Assembly (NCBI GenBank): GCA_905215115.1
Contig: CAJMOP010000033.1
Coordinates: 1 to 17,810 of the forward strand
DNA length: 17,810 nucleotides
Origin: an uncultured bacterium
GTDB lineage: Bacteria > Actinomycetota > Coriobacteriia > Coriobacteriales > Coriobacteriaceae
Direction: 5' to 3'
Shown: positions 6,141 through 13,727 of the stretch, one piece after another
How positions within the stretch are numbered: the first letter of the stretch is position 1
How the letters are laid out: each line of letters opens with the position of its first letter
Notes under the pieces: model-generated
What the model was told of the DNA's origin: nothing
Seen by the model: the letters and a program-made list of their open reading frames with translations, nothing else
The model's database searches: none
Position numbers and translations under genes: made by a program

Positions 6141-7121
6141 ATGGTGCTAAGCTTGACGCAGAAAGAAACATATCGGGAGACGCTGGCTAATCTCGTTGCC
6201 AAGCAAAATGATGGCGCTTCCATTGTTTCCGCGGGGAAGGAGCTGGAAGCTCTATCGACTTTTCTCGTCCCACGAGTGCTTTACCGCTATCGACCTCCAA
6301 CTGAATACGCTTTTGCCGACCTAGAAAACGCAACTGTTACATTTTCTCATCCAAGGGTTTTCAGCGATCAGCGCGACTCGGTGCCGATCTATAACTGGAA
6401 TGGTATAGATGAAATCGAAAGTTATCTCAATGATGATGAACAAGCGTTAGAGAAAATAAATCAAATTGATTTTAGACGACTTGCGTTTGTATTAGGGGCT
6501 CTGGGGGTTCCTTTAAATCCAGCAAGAATTGATGAGTTCGAGATGCTATCCGATGAGGGGAGAGTTAGTCTTTTTCGCTCGGCTGTTAAAAACTTGCGTT
6601 TATTTGTTGGAGGATTTGTCGTTCCAGTTCATCAGAATAGCTGTCGAAATTCTTGCCGCATTTTGTGCCTAACAGACAATCCTAGCGATTCGAATATGTG
6701 GAATGTATATTCCGAAAGCCAAGCGGGTTTCGTTCTTGCTTACGACAGAGAAGCTATTCGCAATTGCAATATTGCTAACGGAATGCGTACTGAAATATTG
6801 CCAATTATATATGATGACAAACCATTTAATTGCGACCCTCAAATTGCTTGGACTGCTGCTAGGATGCTTGGTCTTAATGTGAGCAGCGACGACATGCTTA
6901 GTGATCTGCGGGCAATTTACAGAAAGGGCAGTGCGTTTGAGTGGGAGAACGAATATCGTGCCCGTCTTGTACCAGAGCTAGATGAGCTTGAGATGAATTA
7001 TGTACAACGCCCATGCAAGCCATTGCGAGTTATTCTTGGGAGCAGGATGTCTCAAGAGGATAAAGAGCTTTGCATTTGCGCGGCGAATAAACTGGACATT
7101 CCTGTAGATGAACAGTGCTAG
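6141..7121 (+). CDS. DUF2971 family protein
   Basis: This complete 326-residue protein matches the DUF2971 pattern. It has LYRYR at 47-51, FSHPRVFSDQRDS at 68-80, ILCLTDNPSDSNMWNVYSES at 174-193 followed by GFVLAYD, FEWENEYRA at 266-274 and LRVILGSRM at 295-303. The usual family sequence near the N-terminus is 'FNDPFD'; here it is FSDQRD, a noticeable departure. No signal peptide or membrane segment is seen, so it is probably cytoplasmic. Biochemical function is unknown; such genes are frequent in accessory and defence-type islands. The ATG has only a weak purine stretch (GGGAAG) about nine bases upstream. It stands alone, flanked by decayed fragments, and keeps an open frame. Confidence 0.8.
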   Translation: MVLSLTQKETYRETLANLVAKQNDGASIVSAGKELEALSTFLVPRVLYRYRPPTEYAFADLENATVTFSHPRVFSDQRDSVPIYNWNGIDEIESYLNDDEQALEKINQIDFRRLAFVLGALGVPLNPARIDEFEMLSDEGRVSLFRSAVKNLRLFVGGFVVPVHQNSCRNSCRILCLTDNPSDSNMWNVYSESQAGFVLAYDREAIRNCNIANGMRTEILPIIYDDKPFNCDPQIAWTAARMLGLNVSSDDMLSDLRAIYRKGSAFEWENEYRARLVPELDELEMNYVQRPCKPLRVILGSRMSQEDKELCICAANKLDIPVDEQC

Positions 7122-7151
7122 TTATTCGTAAATAGTGCCGTATAGTCAATT

Positions 7152-7185
7152 ATTTGTCAGCTGAATCGATTTGTCAGCTGAATCG
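7152..7185. repeat. Tandem duplication of a 17-bp unit
   Basis: ATTTGTCAGCTGAATCG is present twice head to tail, at 7152-7168 and 7169-7185, just after the DUF2971 stop codon. Each unit contains the palindrome CAGCTG. No function is evident; it may be a replication slippage scar. The rest of 7122-7366 holds no gene I can support. Confidence 0.8.
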
Positions 7186-7366
7186 TGTGCTAGTAGACTC
7201 CTGAGCTGGCGATTGCTATATCTACGGGGGCATTTCGAAAGATAATTTGATCGCGCGATTTTTTGCGGTGTAAGAGGGAGGGCTGCATCAGCGCCCCCTG
7301 CGCCTAAGGCTATTCCGCTATGCCGTGGCGGTCAAGGACATCCCTTATGACCTTGTGCGCGGCCAG

Positions 7367-7484
7367 CCAGTTCCGCGGCGAGTCCTACCGCGTCCGCCAT
7401 GTTCTCATGCAGGAGGGCTGGCCGCTCAAAAAGCGTGCGCGCTTCCGATACCCAGACTGCTCAAATCCTTTTGATGAAACACAA
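7367..7484 (+). repeat. istB: 118-bp direct repeat, copy 2 (istB tail)
   Basis: Second copy of the istB C-terminus (QFRGESYRVRHVLMQEG). The codon after MQEG is TGG at 7419-7421 rather than TAG, so the frame runs on as WPLKKRARFRYPDCSNPFDE. Sequence on both sides differs from copy 1. It marks a second IS21 relic about 5 kb away, in the same orientation. Confidence 0.75.
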
Positions 7485-7789
7485 CTTTCCAGGCTCTCGT
7501 CGGTGGTTACGACCGTACTGGCGGTCGACCTGCGGATGTCGGTGCGGTCGCAATACTCTGGGGGGATGGGCCTTATAAATTCGATGCTTCGTTTGGATCG
7601 TTTAGAAAAAACGCCGTTCTGCTTATAGTTAGATGTGTGAGCATCGCTGAACACCCCTTTTCGTGGCAGGCTGATATTCAAACTTTCTGTAGTCCGATAT
7701 ACGGAGAAAAAATAATAGAAATAGACAATGGCATGTTTGCGCATGAGATAAGGGACCAGTATTTAGAACCGTTCGTTAGTTCTTTTTAA
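7478..7789 (+). pseudogene. C-terminal fragment of an unidentified protein
   Basis: From just inside the istB relic to a TAA at 7787-7789 one frame reads LVGGYDRTGGRPADVGAVAI, then LWGDGPYKFDASFGSFRKNA, VLLIVRCVSIAEHPFSWQAD, IQTFCSPIYGEKIIEIDNGM and FAHEIRDQYLEPFVSSF. This about 100-residue stretch has convincing protein character but lacks a start; its 5' end is cut at the IS21 relic. I do not recognise the family. It is the last piece of the decayed island before the envelope operon. Confidence 0.5.
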
Positions 7790-7846
7790 TTAAGTTTGAT
7801 GAGATCTTTATTAGATATAAGCTATGAAGCTTTTCCTAGATGAAAA

Positions 7847-7884
7847 ATGTTGGCTGGTTCGCGTTCGAAGGCGTTGAATATTGC
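7847..7884 (+). promoter_or_regulatory. 38-base element shared with the rfbB leader (copy 1)
   Basis: ATGTTGGCTGGTTC followed by a looser tail ending TTGAATATTGC. The same arrangement without gaps lies at 17550-17587: 14 identical bases, then about 14 of the next 24. Both copies precede envelope genes. It could be a leader or antitermination element, or a duplicated gene start. Confidence 0.35.
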
Positions 7885-7911
7885 TACCTTGATTCAACAC
7901 GATTCCTTTCT

Positions 7912-7939
7912 ATGACAATTGTTCAAAAGAAGAGATAAT
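7912..7939 (+). promoter_or_regulatory. Candidate sigma-70 promoter of the hydrolase operon
   Basis: ATGACA (five of six to TTGACA) at 7912-7917 and GATAAT (five of six to TATAAT) at 7934-7939 are separated by 16 bases. The start codon at 7989 would follow a leader of about 40 bases. Confidence 0.45.
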
Positions 7940-7988
7940 TGATGGATAATGTTGCAACATGGATATTCATTTTGACTGGGGATTCGAT

Positions 7989-10388
7989 ATGAAAAAGGTT
8001 TTACGTGCTGCGGCTACGTTTTCTTTGGCTGCCCTTCTGACGTTTTCGTCATTGATGAGTCCTGTAGTTGCTGCTTATGGGTTGAACGAGGCGCAGCCCG
8101 CTGAAGCCGTGACGGATGTGGCTTCTGCAGGTGATGACGGAGTGGCTGCACGCGGTGACGATGCTGAAAGCAGCGAGGCCACCGTCGACCACCCTCCGGT
8201 AGAAGAGGATATCGAGGCTATCGACTCGTTGAGCCAAGGCACAGCTGAAAGCGATGCTAAGACCGAGCAACAGGTCGATTCCGTCGAGTCGGACTTTCAA
8301 TACGTTTACCTGGCCTACCCAAGCCTTCCCTCTGGATCCAATCAAGTCATTGCTTTTGCTACTCCTAATGACGGCGAAGTCCTTTCCTCTGCTACGCTTG
8401 GCTATGTGAGTGCCAACGGCGTAAAGGGCTCTGTCGACGCGTCTGCTACGGCTGATAATTCTGCCGCCTTTACTTTTGGCTCAAAACTCGAAGCCAATAC
8501 TTATTTCCTCACTTCGATTTCGTATTATCTAGAGGGAGATGAGGCTGAGCATAAGATTGATCTTTCTGATCGAGATTATTCATTCACCGTCGCAGATAGC
8601 TCTATGAACTCCGAGGGCACATCTGTTTATTATGCAGATGGGGACGGAAATGCTGTTGAGGCTCAGTCTATTCAGCAGGCGTTGGAGTGCGCCGATTCTC
8701 CGGATGGTGTCTCTACTTATGCAGCTCGTTCCGCACGCAACGTTAGTGTAATCGCTCTCGATGCTGGTCACGGTGGATCTGATCCCGGCGCGCAGGGTAA
8801 TGGTAAAAGTGAGGCCGATCTTACCTGGAAGATTGTGACTGCCTGCAAGAATAGGCTTGAAGCTTATGGTTTCAAGGTTGTTCTTGCTCGCGAGCAATAC
8901 GGCAATTATTCCGGTGATGATTTTCTGTATCGCGTTCAGCGTTGCATTGATCAAGGCGCTCAGGCTTTTGTGAGCTTCCATATTAATTCTGGTTTCCCTG
9001 CTGCTCATGGCGCTGAGGTTTATGCTCCTACTGCAAATGGTACCGATTACACACAGGTTTCTGTTGAGCTTGCCAATAAGGTTATGAATAACCTTGCTGC
9101 TATGGGTCTTACGTACCGCGGCGTATTCCAGATGCAAGTGGGAGATGAGTTTGCGGTAATCCGATGCGCCCGCGAGCAGGGGATCCCTGGCATCTTAATT
9201 GAGCATGGCTTTATTTCGAATTCCGGCGATGCCGCTAATTACTTTTCCGATGACGGCTGTCGTCGTCTTGGCGAGGCTGATGCCGCTGCTATTATTGCGC
9301 AGTTCCCGCACCCTTATTCCATTGATGGAATTACCTTTTCGGAAGAATTGGGGCGCGCTGGATCTTCGATTAAAGTTGGAGTGGATGTTACCGGCAAGAC
9401 CGACGGACTTAAATATAAGTTTGTTTGGCATAGGGCTGGGGCAGATTGGACTGACGCTAACTGGGGCGTGATCGGTCAAGATTTGACCGCCCCGTCGGTT
9501 GTTTGGACTTTGCCGCAAGCTGGTGAATACGAAATTTATGCCGATGTTGTTGACTCCAATGGTTACATATCGAGCACCTCCAAATATAAAGTAGTCAATT
9601 GGTCCGTCGAGGGCCTCGACGTCTCCGGCGAGGCGCGCTCCGGCAAGCCGCTCGAGCTCAAGGCCAGGGTCTCCGGCGACACCGACGGCCTCAGGTACAA
9701 GTTCGTCTGGGAGAAGGGCGGATGGGCCAAGTGGGGCACCGTCGGCGGCTCCTCCAGCTCCTCCGCCTCCTGCGAGTGGACCCCCTCCGAGCCCGGAGAG
9801 TACACCCTCTACCTCGACGTGATCGACGGCGAGCAGGCCAAGCACCTCACCCGCAAGGTGACGGTCGACGGTACGCCAATTATGGGTACGTCTACGATAT
9901 CTGCTGAATCCATGGCTCGTTTGTTTGTTTCTACCGGACATACTTATCCCTCTGAGGTTTATTCGCAAAGGGGCGCTTCTAGCATTACTAAGTTTTGTAA
10001 TCAGGTTATTTTGGCCGCCTCCTCTGAAGGCGTAAGACCTGAGGTTGTATTTGCCCAAGCGATGCTGGAGACTGGATGGCTTCAGTTTGGGGGTTCGGTA
10101 TCTGCAGACCAGTGCAACTTCGCGGGCCTAGGCGCTACCGGTCCTCAGGTTGGTGGAGCAAGGTTTGACAACGTATATCAGGGGTTGCTTGCCCAGTCTC
10201 AGCATTTAAAAGGCTATGCGGTCCGCATGCCCTTGAACAATGTTTGTGTTGACCCTCGTTATCAAATACTTGTTGATAGGGGATATCTGGGCATCGCTCC
10301 GTGTCTAGAGGACCTCAATGGTTTATGGGCTGTCCCTGGGGATGGTTACGGCCAAAGGATCACAGCGATTATTAACAGAATAATCTAA
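7989..10388 (+). CDS. Secreted bifunctional autolysin: N-acetylmuramoyl-L-alanine amidase plus glucosaminidase
   Basis: This is a 799-residue exported murein hydrolase. A signal peptide (MKKVLRAAATFSLAALLTFS, cleavage near residue 28) is followed by an acidic Ala/Asp/Glu-rich linker and a region of unknown fold to about 250. Next is an Amidase_3 domain: LDAGHGG with zinc ligand His261, Glu275 in GKSEADL, SFHIN with His331, and catalytic Glu405 in ILIEHGF. Two YKFVW/WG modules follow (about 443-537 and 538-627), then a PF01832-type glucosaminidase domain (634-799) with likely catalytic Glu694 in QAMLETGW. The ATG at 7989 has GGGGA six bases upstream; an ATG ten codons earlier would spoil the signal peptide. 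Module two is GC-rich, unlike the rest. It is first in an operon with a second hydrolase and a glycosyltransferase. Confidence 0.92.
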   Translation: MKKVLRAAATFSLAALLTFSSLMSPVVAAYGLNEAQPAEAVTDVASAGDDGVAARGDDAESSEATVDHPPVEEDIEAIDSLSQGTAESDAKTEQQVDSVESDFQYVYLAYPSLPSGSNQVIAFATPNDGEVLSSATLGYVSANGVKGSVDASATADNSAAFTFGSKLEANTYFLTSISYYLEGDEAEHKIDLSDRDYSFTVADSSMNSEGTSVYYADGDGNAVEAQSIQQALECADSPDGVSTYAARSARNVSVIALDAGHGGSDPGAQGNGKSEADLTWKIVTACKNRLEAYGFKVVLAREQYGNYSGDDFLYRVQRCIDQGAQAFVSFHINSGFPAAHGAEVYAPTANGTDYTQVSVELANKVMNNLAAMGLTYRGVFQMQVGDEFAVIRCAREQGIPGILIEHGFISNSGDAANYFSDDGCRRLGEADAAAIIAQFPHPYSIDGITFSEELGRAGSSIKVGVDVTGKTDGLKYKFVWHRAGADWTDANWGVIGQDLTAPSVVWTLPQAGEYEIYADVVDSNGYISSTSKYKVVNWSVEGLDVSGEARSGKPLELKARVSGDTDGLRYKFVWEKGGWAKWGTVGGSSSSSASCEWTPSEPGEYTLYLDVIDGEQAKHLTRKVTVDGTPIMGTSTISAESMARLFVSTGHTYPSEVYSQRGASSITKFCNQVILAASSEGVRPEVVFAQAMLETGWLQFGGSVSADQCNFAGLGATGPQVGGARFDNVYQGLLAQSQHLKGYAVRMPLNNVCVDPRYQILVDRGYLGIAPCLEDLNGLWAVPGDGYGQRITAIINRII
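9601..9872 (+). other. GC-rich module inside the AT-rich autolysin gene
   Basis: About 270 bases encoding one complete YKFVW/WG module (starts SVEGLDVSGEARSG, ends HLTRKVTVDG) are written almost wholly with G/C-ending codons. The codons on both sides are A/T-rich. The change of composition coincides with the module limits. It shares a 23-base exact match (9691-9713) with the GC-rich modules of the next gene (10720-10742). Confidence 0.75.
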
Positions 10389-10466
10389 CAATGCGATTTT
10401 CCCTTTAGCGCTAGTCGTCTTTAGATTTCAGTTATACAGCTTCGTTTGTTAGGATGCCTGATTCCG

Positions 10467-12878
10467 ATGAAGACAGTTTGCCGTAAGCTCATCCTTGCAA
10501 TATTTGTTGCTTTTTTGATTTTGCCTTTGTCCGCTTCGTATTCCTTTGCGGCAGATCATGGCACTTCATCTCTTTTCGTCGATTCTGCCAATAATATGTC
10601 TGGCCTGGTGGAGGATTTCTCCCTCGACGGCCTCTCCGCGAAGGCTAGCGACGGCGGGTCGCCCCTGCTCGGCGACGAGTGCGAGCTGGGCCTGTCCGTC
10701 TCCGGCAATGCGGGCTCGGTCAGGTACAAGTTCGTCTGGGAGCAGGGCGGCTGGTCTCGCTGGGGGTCAATCCGCCAGGGCGAGCCCTCCGCGTCTTGCC
10801 CCTGGACCCCCGAGGTGGCCGGAGACGTCAACATCTGGGTGGACGCCACCGATTCGGCCGGCCGCGTCACCACGCGCAAGTTCCCCGTGCATGTGGACGC
10901 TTGCCGTCTCTCGGTTGACGGAGGGCCCGACTTGGAGTGGTCCCCCGGTATGAAGGTTTCCATTCATGCGGCGGCCGCACCCGGCGCGAAGCTCAAGTTC
11001 GTCTGGCAGAAGGACTCCTGGGCCGAGTGGGGGGTTGCGCAGGGGCCGTCCGAGGCGACATCTTGCGCTTGGGAGCCCGCGTCGTCCGGTTCGTACAGGG
11101 TCTACGTCGACGTCTCAGTCGGCGGCCTCTCCGCGACATCCGTGCTTCCCGTCAGCATAACCGAGGATTTCTCCCTCGACGGCCTCTCCGCGAAGGCTAG
11201 CGACGGCGGGTCGCCCCTGCTCGGCGACGAGTGCGAGCTGGGCCTGTCCGTCTCCGGCAATGCGGGCTCGGTCAGGTACAAGTTCGTCTGGGAGCAGGGC
11301 GGCTGGTCTCGCTGGGGGTCAATCCGCCAGGGCGAGCCCTCCGCGTCTTGCCCCTGGACCCCCGAGGTGGCCGGAGACGTCAACATCTGGGTGGACGCCA
11401 CCGATTCGGCCGGCCGCGTCACCACGCGCAAGTTCCCCGTGCATGTGGACAATAACTTGTCTAACTTCACTTCGATTTCCGTGGAGCCCTCTGATGGATC
11501 AGTTTCCGCTGGGGATACAGTTGCTATTACTCCCAATCTGATTGTTCGTAATAATAGAGGCGTTAAATATAAGTACGTTTGGATGAGAAACAATTGGAAT
11601 GAATGGGGCGTTATAGAATCTGGAGAGGATAAATCTTCATTAAATTGGGTTGTTTCGCGAACAGGAGACATTTCAATCTATGTTGATGTAATTGATACAT
11701 CAACTGGTCAAACGCTTACATGTAAAAAAGACTGCTACTTTGCGCCTGAAGACTGGTCTTATGACGGTATTTCTGTTTCCAATACATTTATCAGGCCTGG
11801 CGATGAGGTTTCCGTTAAAACGGAGTGCGCAGGGGATACTCGCTTCCTAAACTATAAATATGTTTGGAGTAGGAACAATTGGTCAAATTGGGGCATTGCT
11901 CAGAATGGTTCCGATGCTTCCCTATCTTGGACTCCTGATAAACCCGGTGAGTATGATATTTATTGTGATGTGAGCGGCTCTGACGGTAAGGTTACTACTT
12001 GCAGGATTCATATCGGTGTTTGGGATTATTCGAGAATTACAGCTATATCTACTGACGGAGATTACTCATGGGGCGTTCGCGCTGACATGGGAACTCTTGA
12101 TGCGGAGAAATCCGGTCAATTTGAATTTAAATTTGTCTGGGCGAAACCGGATTGGAGTCAATGGGGCGTCCTGAGGGCGAAATCAACTACTAATGATGCC
12201 TACTTTAACCCTTCCGATTTGGGCTTGAGTTCGGGCTATTATGTTTTGTACTGTGATGTGACCTATCCTGACGGATCGGTTCATTCCAAGTCTACGCAGG
12301 TTTATTACAATCCAATCGGAAGTTCGACCGTTCTTGGGGTTAGTAGAATCAGCCTGCTTACATGGCTTACTTCGCATCAGTATGATTCTTATTATCTGGG
12401 CACGCGTTATTCCGGTGGCTTCTCATATGACACATGTCTTTATCCCAACGGAAGTCCAAGATGGGATGGCTATACGGGTATGAACTGCACCGGATTTGTT
12501 GCTCATGCTTATGCTGCTGTTGGCGGGGATGTTGCAGCGATAGGCAGGAATAACGCACATTCGCCATGGGCCGGCGGGCCTGGTGGGGGAGGCTATATTA
12601 ATGCCTGGCGTTGGTATGGTTATGCTTGTGACTCTGGTTGCAAAATGTATGAGTTTAGAACTGTTCGAGATATGCTGAATAGCGGCTATGCGCAGAAAGG
12701 CGATATTATTTTCTTCAAGACGAATGGGGCAATCGATTGTCATATAGGATTTTTCTGGGGTGATACTCCTTATGAGAATAAGATGTGGCACCAGATTCTT
12801 CCGGGCAATTTAATTGGTCCCTGCTTTAACAATGCAAATAAAAGTGAATACAACCAGAGCGTTGTTTTGATTAAGTAA
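10467..12878 (+). CDS. Secreted NlpC/P60-like cysteine peptidase with six wall-binding-type modules
   Basis: An 803-residue exported protein. The signal peptide is MKTVCRKLILAIFVAFLILP, cleaved near residue 28. Six modules of about 90 residues follow, each with the core 'YKFVW-----W--WG' and an 'Y-VYVDV' strand. Modules 1 and 3 are identical. The C-terminal domain (about 620-803) has MNCTGFVAHAYA with probable catalytic Cys674, AQKGDIIFFK, and CHIGFFWG with His759, the order expected for NlpC/P60-type endopeptidases that cut stem peptides. The modules resemble the triple-tyrosine (Y_Y_Y) family seen in wall-associated proteins; ligand unknown. I chose ATG 10467 because the signal peptide starts there; AGGA is 12 bases upstream, and a TTG at 10446 is the alternative. 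It follows the autolysin by 78 bases. Modules 1-3 are GC-rich, modules 4-6 AT-rich. Confidence 0.85.
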   Translation: MKTVCRKLILAIFVAFLILPLSASYSFAADHGTSSLFVDSANNMSGLVEDFSLDGLSAKASDGGSPLLGDECELGLSVSGNAGSVRYKFVWEQGGWSRWGSIRQGEPSASCPWTPEVAGDVNIWVDATDSAGRVTTRKFPVHVDACRLSVDGGPDLEWSPGMKVSIHAAAAPGAKLKFVWQKDSWAEWGVAQGPSEATSCAWEPASSGSYRVYVDVSVGGLSATSVLPVSITEDFSLDGLSAKASDGGSPLLGDECELGLSVSGNAGSVRYKFVWEQGGWSRWGSIRQGEPSASCPWTPEVAGDVNIWVDATDSAGRVTTRKFPVHVDNNLSNFTSISVEPSDGSVSAGDTVAITPNLIVRNNRGVKYKYVWMRNNWNEWGVIESGEDKSSLNWVVSRTGDISIYVDVIDTSTGQTLTCKKDCYFAPEDWSYDGISVSNTFIRPGDEVSVKTECAGDTRFLNYKYVWSRNNWSNWGIAQNGSDASLSWTPDKPGEYDIYCDVSGSDGKVTTCRIHIGVWDYSRITAISTDGDYSWGVRADMGTLDAEKSGQFEFKFVWAKPDWSQWGVLRAKSTTNDAYFNPSDLGLSSGYYVLYCDVTYPDGSVHSKSTQVYYNPIGSSTVLGVSRISLLTWLTSHQYDSYYLGTRYSGGFSYDTCLYPNGSPRWDGYTGMNCTGFVAHAYAAVGGDVAAIGRNNAHSPWAGGPGGGGYINAWRWYGYACDSGCKMYEFRTVRDMLNSGYAQKGDIIFFKTNGAIDCHIGFFWGDTPYENKMWHQILPGNLIGPCFNNANKSEYNQSVVLIK
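10611..10898 (+). repeat. 288-bp perfect direct repeat, copy 1 (module 1)
   Basis: Encodes the 96-residue module EDFSLDGLSAKASDGG ... RKFPVHVD. It appears identical base for base to 11163-11450. GC-rich. The repeat is exactly one module plus its linker. Confidence 0.93.
11163..11450 (+). repeat. 288-bp perfect direct repeat, copy 2 (module 3)
   Basis: Second copy, 552 bases downstream of the first, separated from it by a different GC-rich module (10899-11162). AT-rich coding begins at the next codon (AAT AAC TTG). Because 552 is divisible by three, recombination between the copies keeps the frame. Confidence 0.93.
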
Positions 12879-12909
12879 TCTAAGTAATCGAAATTTTTTG
12901 GAGCCTCAG

Positions 12910-13713
12910 TTGAACGAAAAGCATATTCCAAAGGTAATTCACTATATTTGGTTCGGAAATAACGATTTGCCTGAAGAGGCAGTCGCGTGCATCGAGTCCT
13001 GGAAGAAGTTTTGCCCAGATTATGAGATAAAGCGTTGGGACGAATCGAACTTCGATTTATCTTCTAACAATTATGTTAAACAGGCATATGAAGCTAAGAA
13101 GTGGGCGTTTGTCAGTGATTATGCCCGTCTATGGATTCTCGTTAATGAGGGCGGTATCTATATGGATACCGACGTTGAGGTCCTTAAGTCTCTCGATCCT
13201 TTTTTGACCAACCGCGCTTTTTCAGGTTTTGAATCGGACGCTTCTGTGCCAACTGGAATTATGGCTTGTGAAAAAGGATTCCCGTTATTCCGGAAGCTAT
13301 TGAATGATTACGATGTGCGTTCTTTTATTAAAAGCGATGGATCATACGACCTAACGACAAATGTTGTAGTGATTACAAAAGCTTGTAAGGCCCTCGGACT
13401 AAAGCTTGATAATACAATGCAGACAGTTGATGGATTCACACTGTACCCAAGCGATTGGTTTTGTCCCAAGAGTCATGAATCTGGTGATATTCATCTTACT
13501 GAAAATTCTGTTACCATACATCATTTTAACGGGTCTTGGATCGATGAGGTTGAGCGGGGTTTGCTGAAAGAAAGGCGTCGTTTCCTCACCCGTCATTCTT
13601 GGGTCAACCCAATGCTGGCTGGATTAATAGTACGGCTCCAGTATGGATTTAAAACAAATGACTTCAGGCCGTTGACTTCAGCATTGAAAGCCTTTTTTGC
13701 AAACCGGAATTAA
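12910..13713 (+). CDS. GT32-type DXD-sugar glycosyltransferase (capsular polysaccharide synthesis type)
   Basis: A 267-residue cytoplasmic glycosyltransferase. IPKVIHYIWFGNNDLPEEAV near the N-terminus and the DXD motif at Asp86-Asp88 (GGIYMDTDVEVLKSLDP) are typical of the Gly_transf_sug/OCH1-like family (GT32). Members of this family transfer sugars from nucleotide donors, with the DXD holding the metal. YARLWILVNEGGIYMDTD and a late SVTIHHFNGSW are also family-like. The start is TTG at 12910 with GGAG six bases upstream; a TTG four codons earlier overlaps that ribosome site. It lies 31 bases after the peptidase gene, so it is probably the last gene of that operon, and its stop is followed by a hairpin. 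Donor and acceptor cannot be told from sequence. Confidence 0.87.
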   Translation: MNEKHIPKVIHYIWFGNNDLPEEAVACIESWKKFCPDYEIKRWDESNFDLSSNNYVKQAYEAKKWAFVSDYARLWILVNEGGIYMDTDVEVLKSLDPFLTNRAFSGFESDASVPTGIMACEKGFPLFRKLLNDYDVRSFIKSDGSYDLTTNVVVITKACKALGLKLDNTMQTVDGFTLYPSDWFCPKSHESGDIHLTENSVTIHHFNGSWIDEVERGLLKERRRFLTRHSWVNPMLAGLIVRLQYGFKTNDFRPLTSALKAFFANRN

Positions 13714-13727
13714 TTTGAATGGTCTTA

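Noticed and set aside
7250..7270. ATCGCGCGAT followed by a run of T as a terminator
   Set aside because: The palindrome leaves only a three-pair stem once a loop is allowed, too weak for an intrinsic terminator.
9195..10058. 287-codon minus-strand frame inside the autolysin gene
   Set aside because: It lies wholly opposite a gene with clear catalytic motifs, and its product is a low-complexity shadow of the GC-rich module.
10611..11450. Repeats considered as a CRISPR or satellite array
   Set aside because: The units are 288 bp, lie in frame in a protein gene and encode whole modules; there is no spacer pattern.
11102..11671. 189-codon minus-strand frame in the peptidase gene
   Set aside because: Shadow frame caused by GC-rich codons; part of it recurs in the other repeat copy (10556-10963) simply because the DNA is duplicated.
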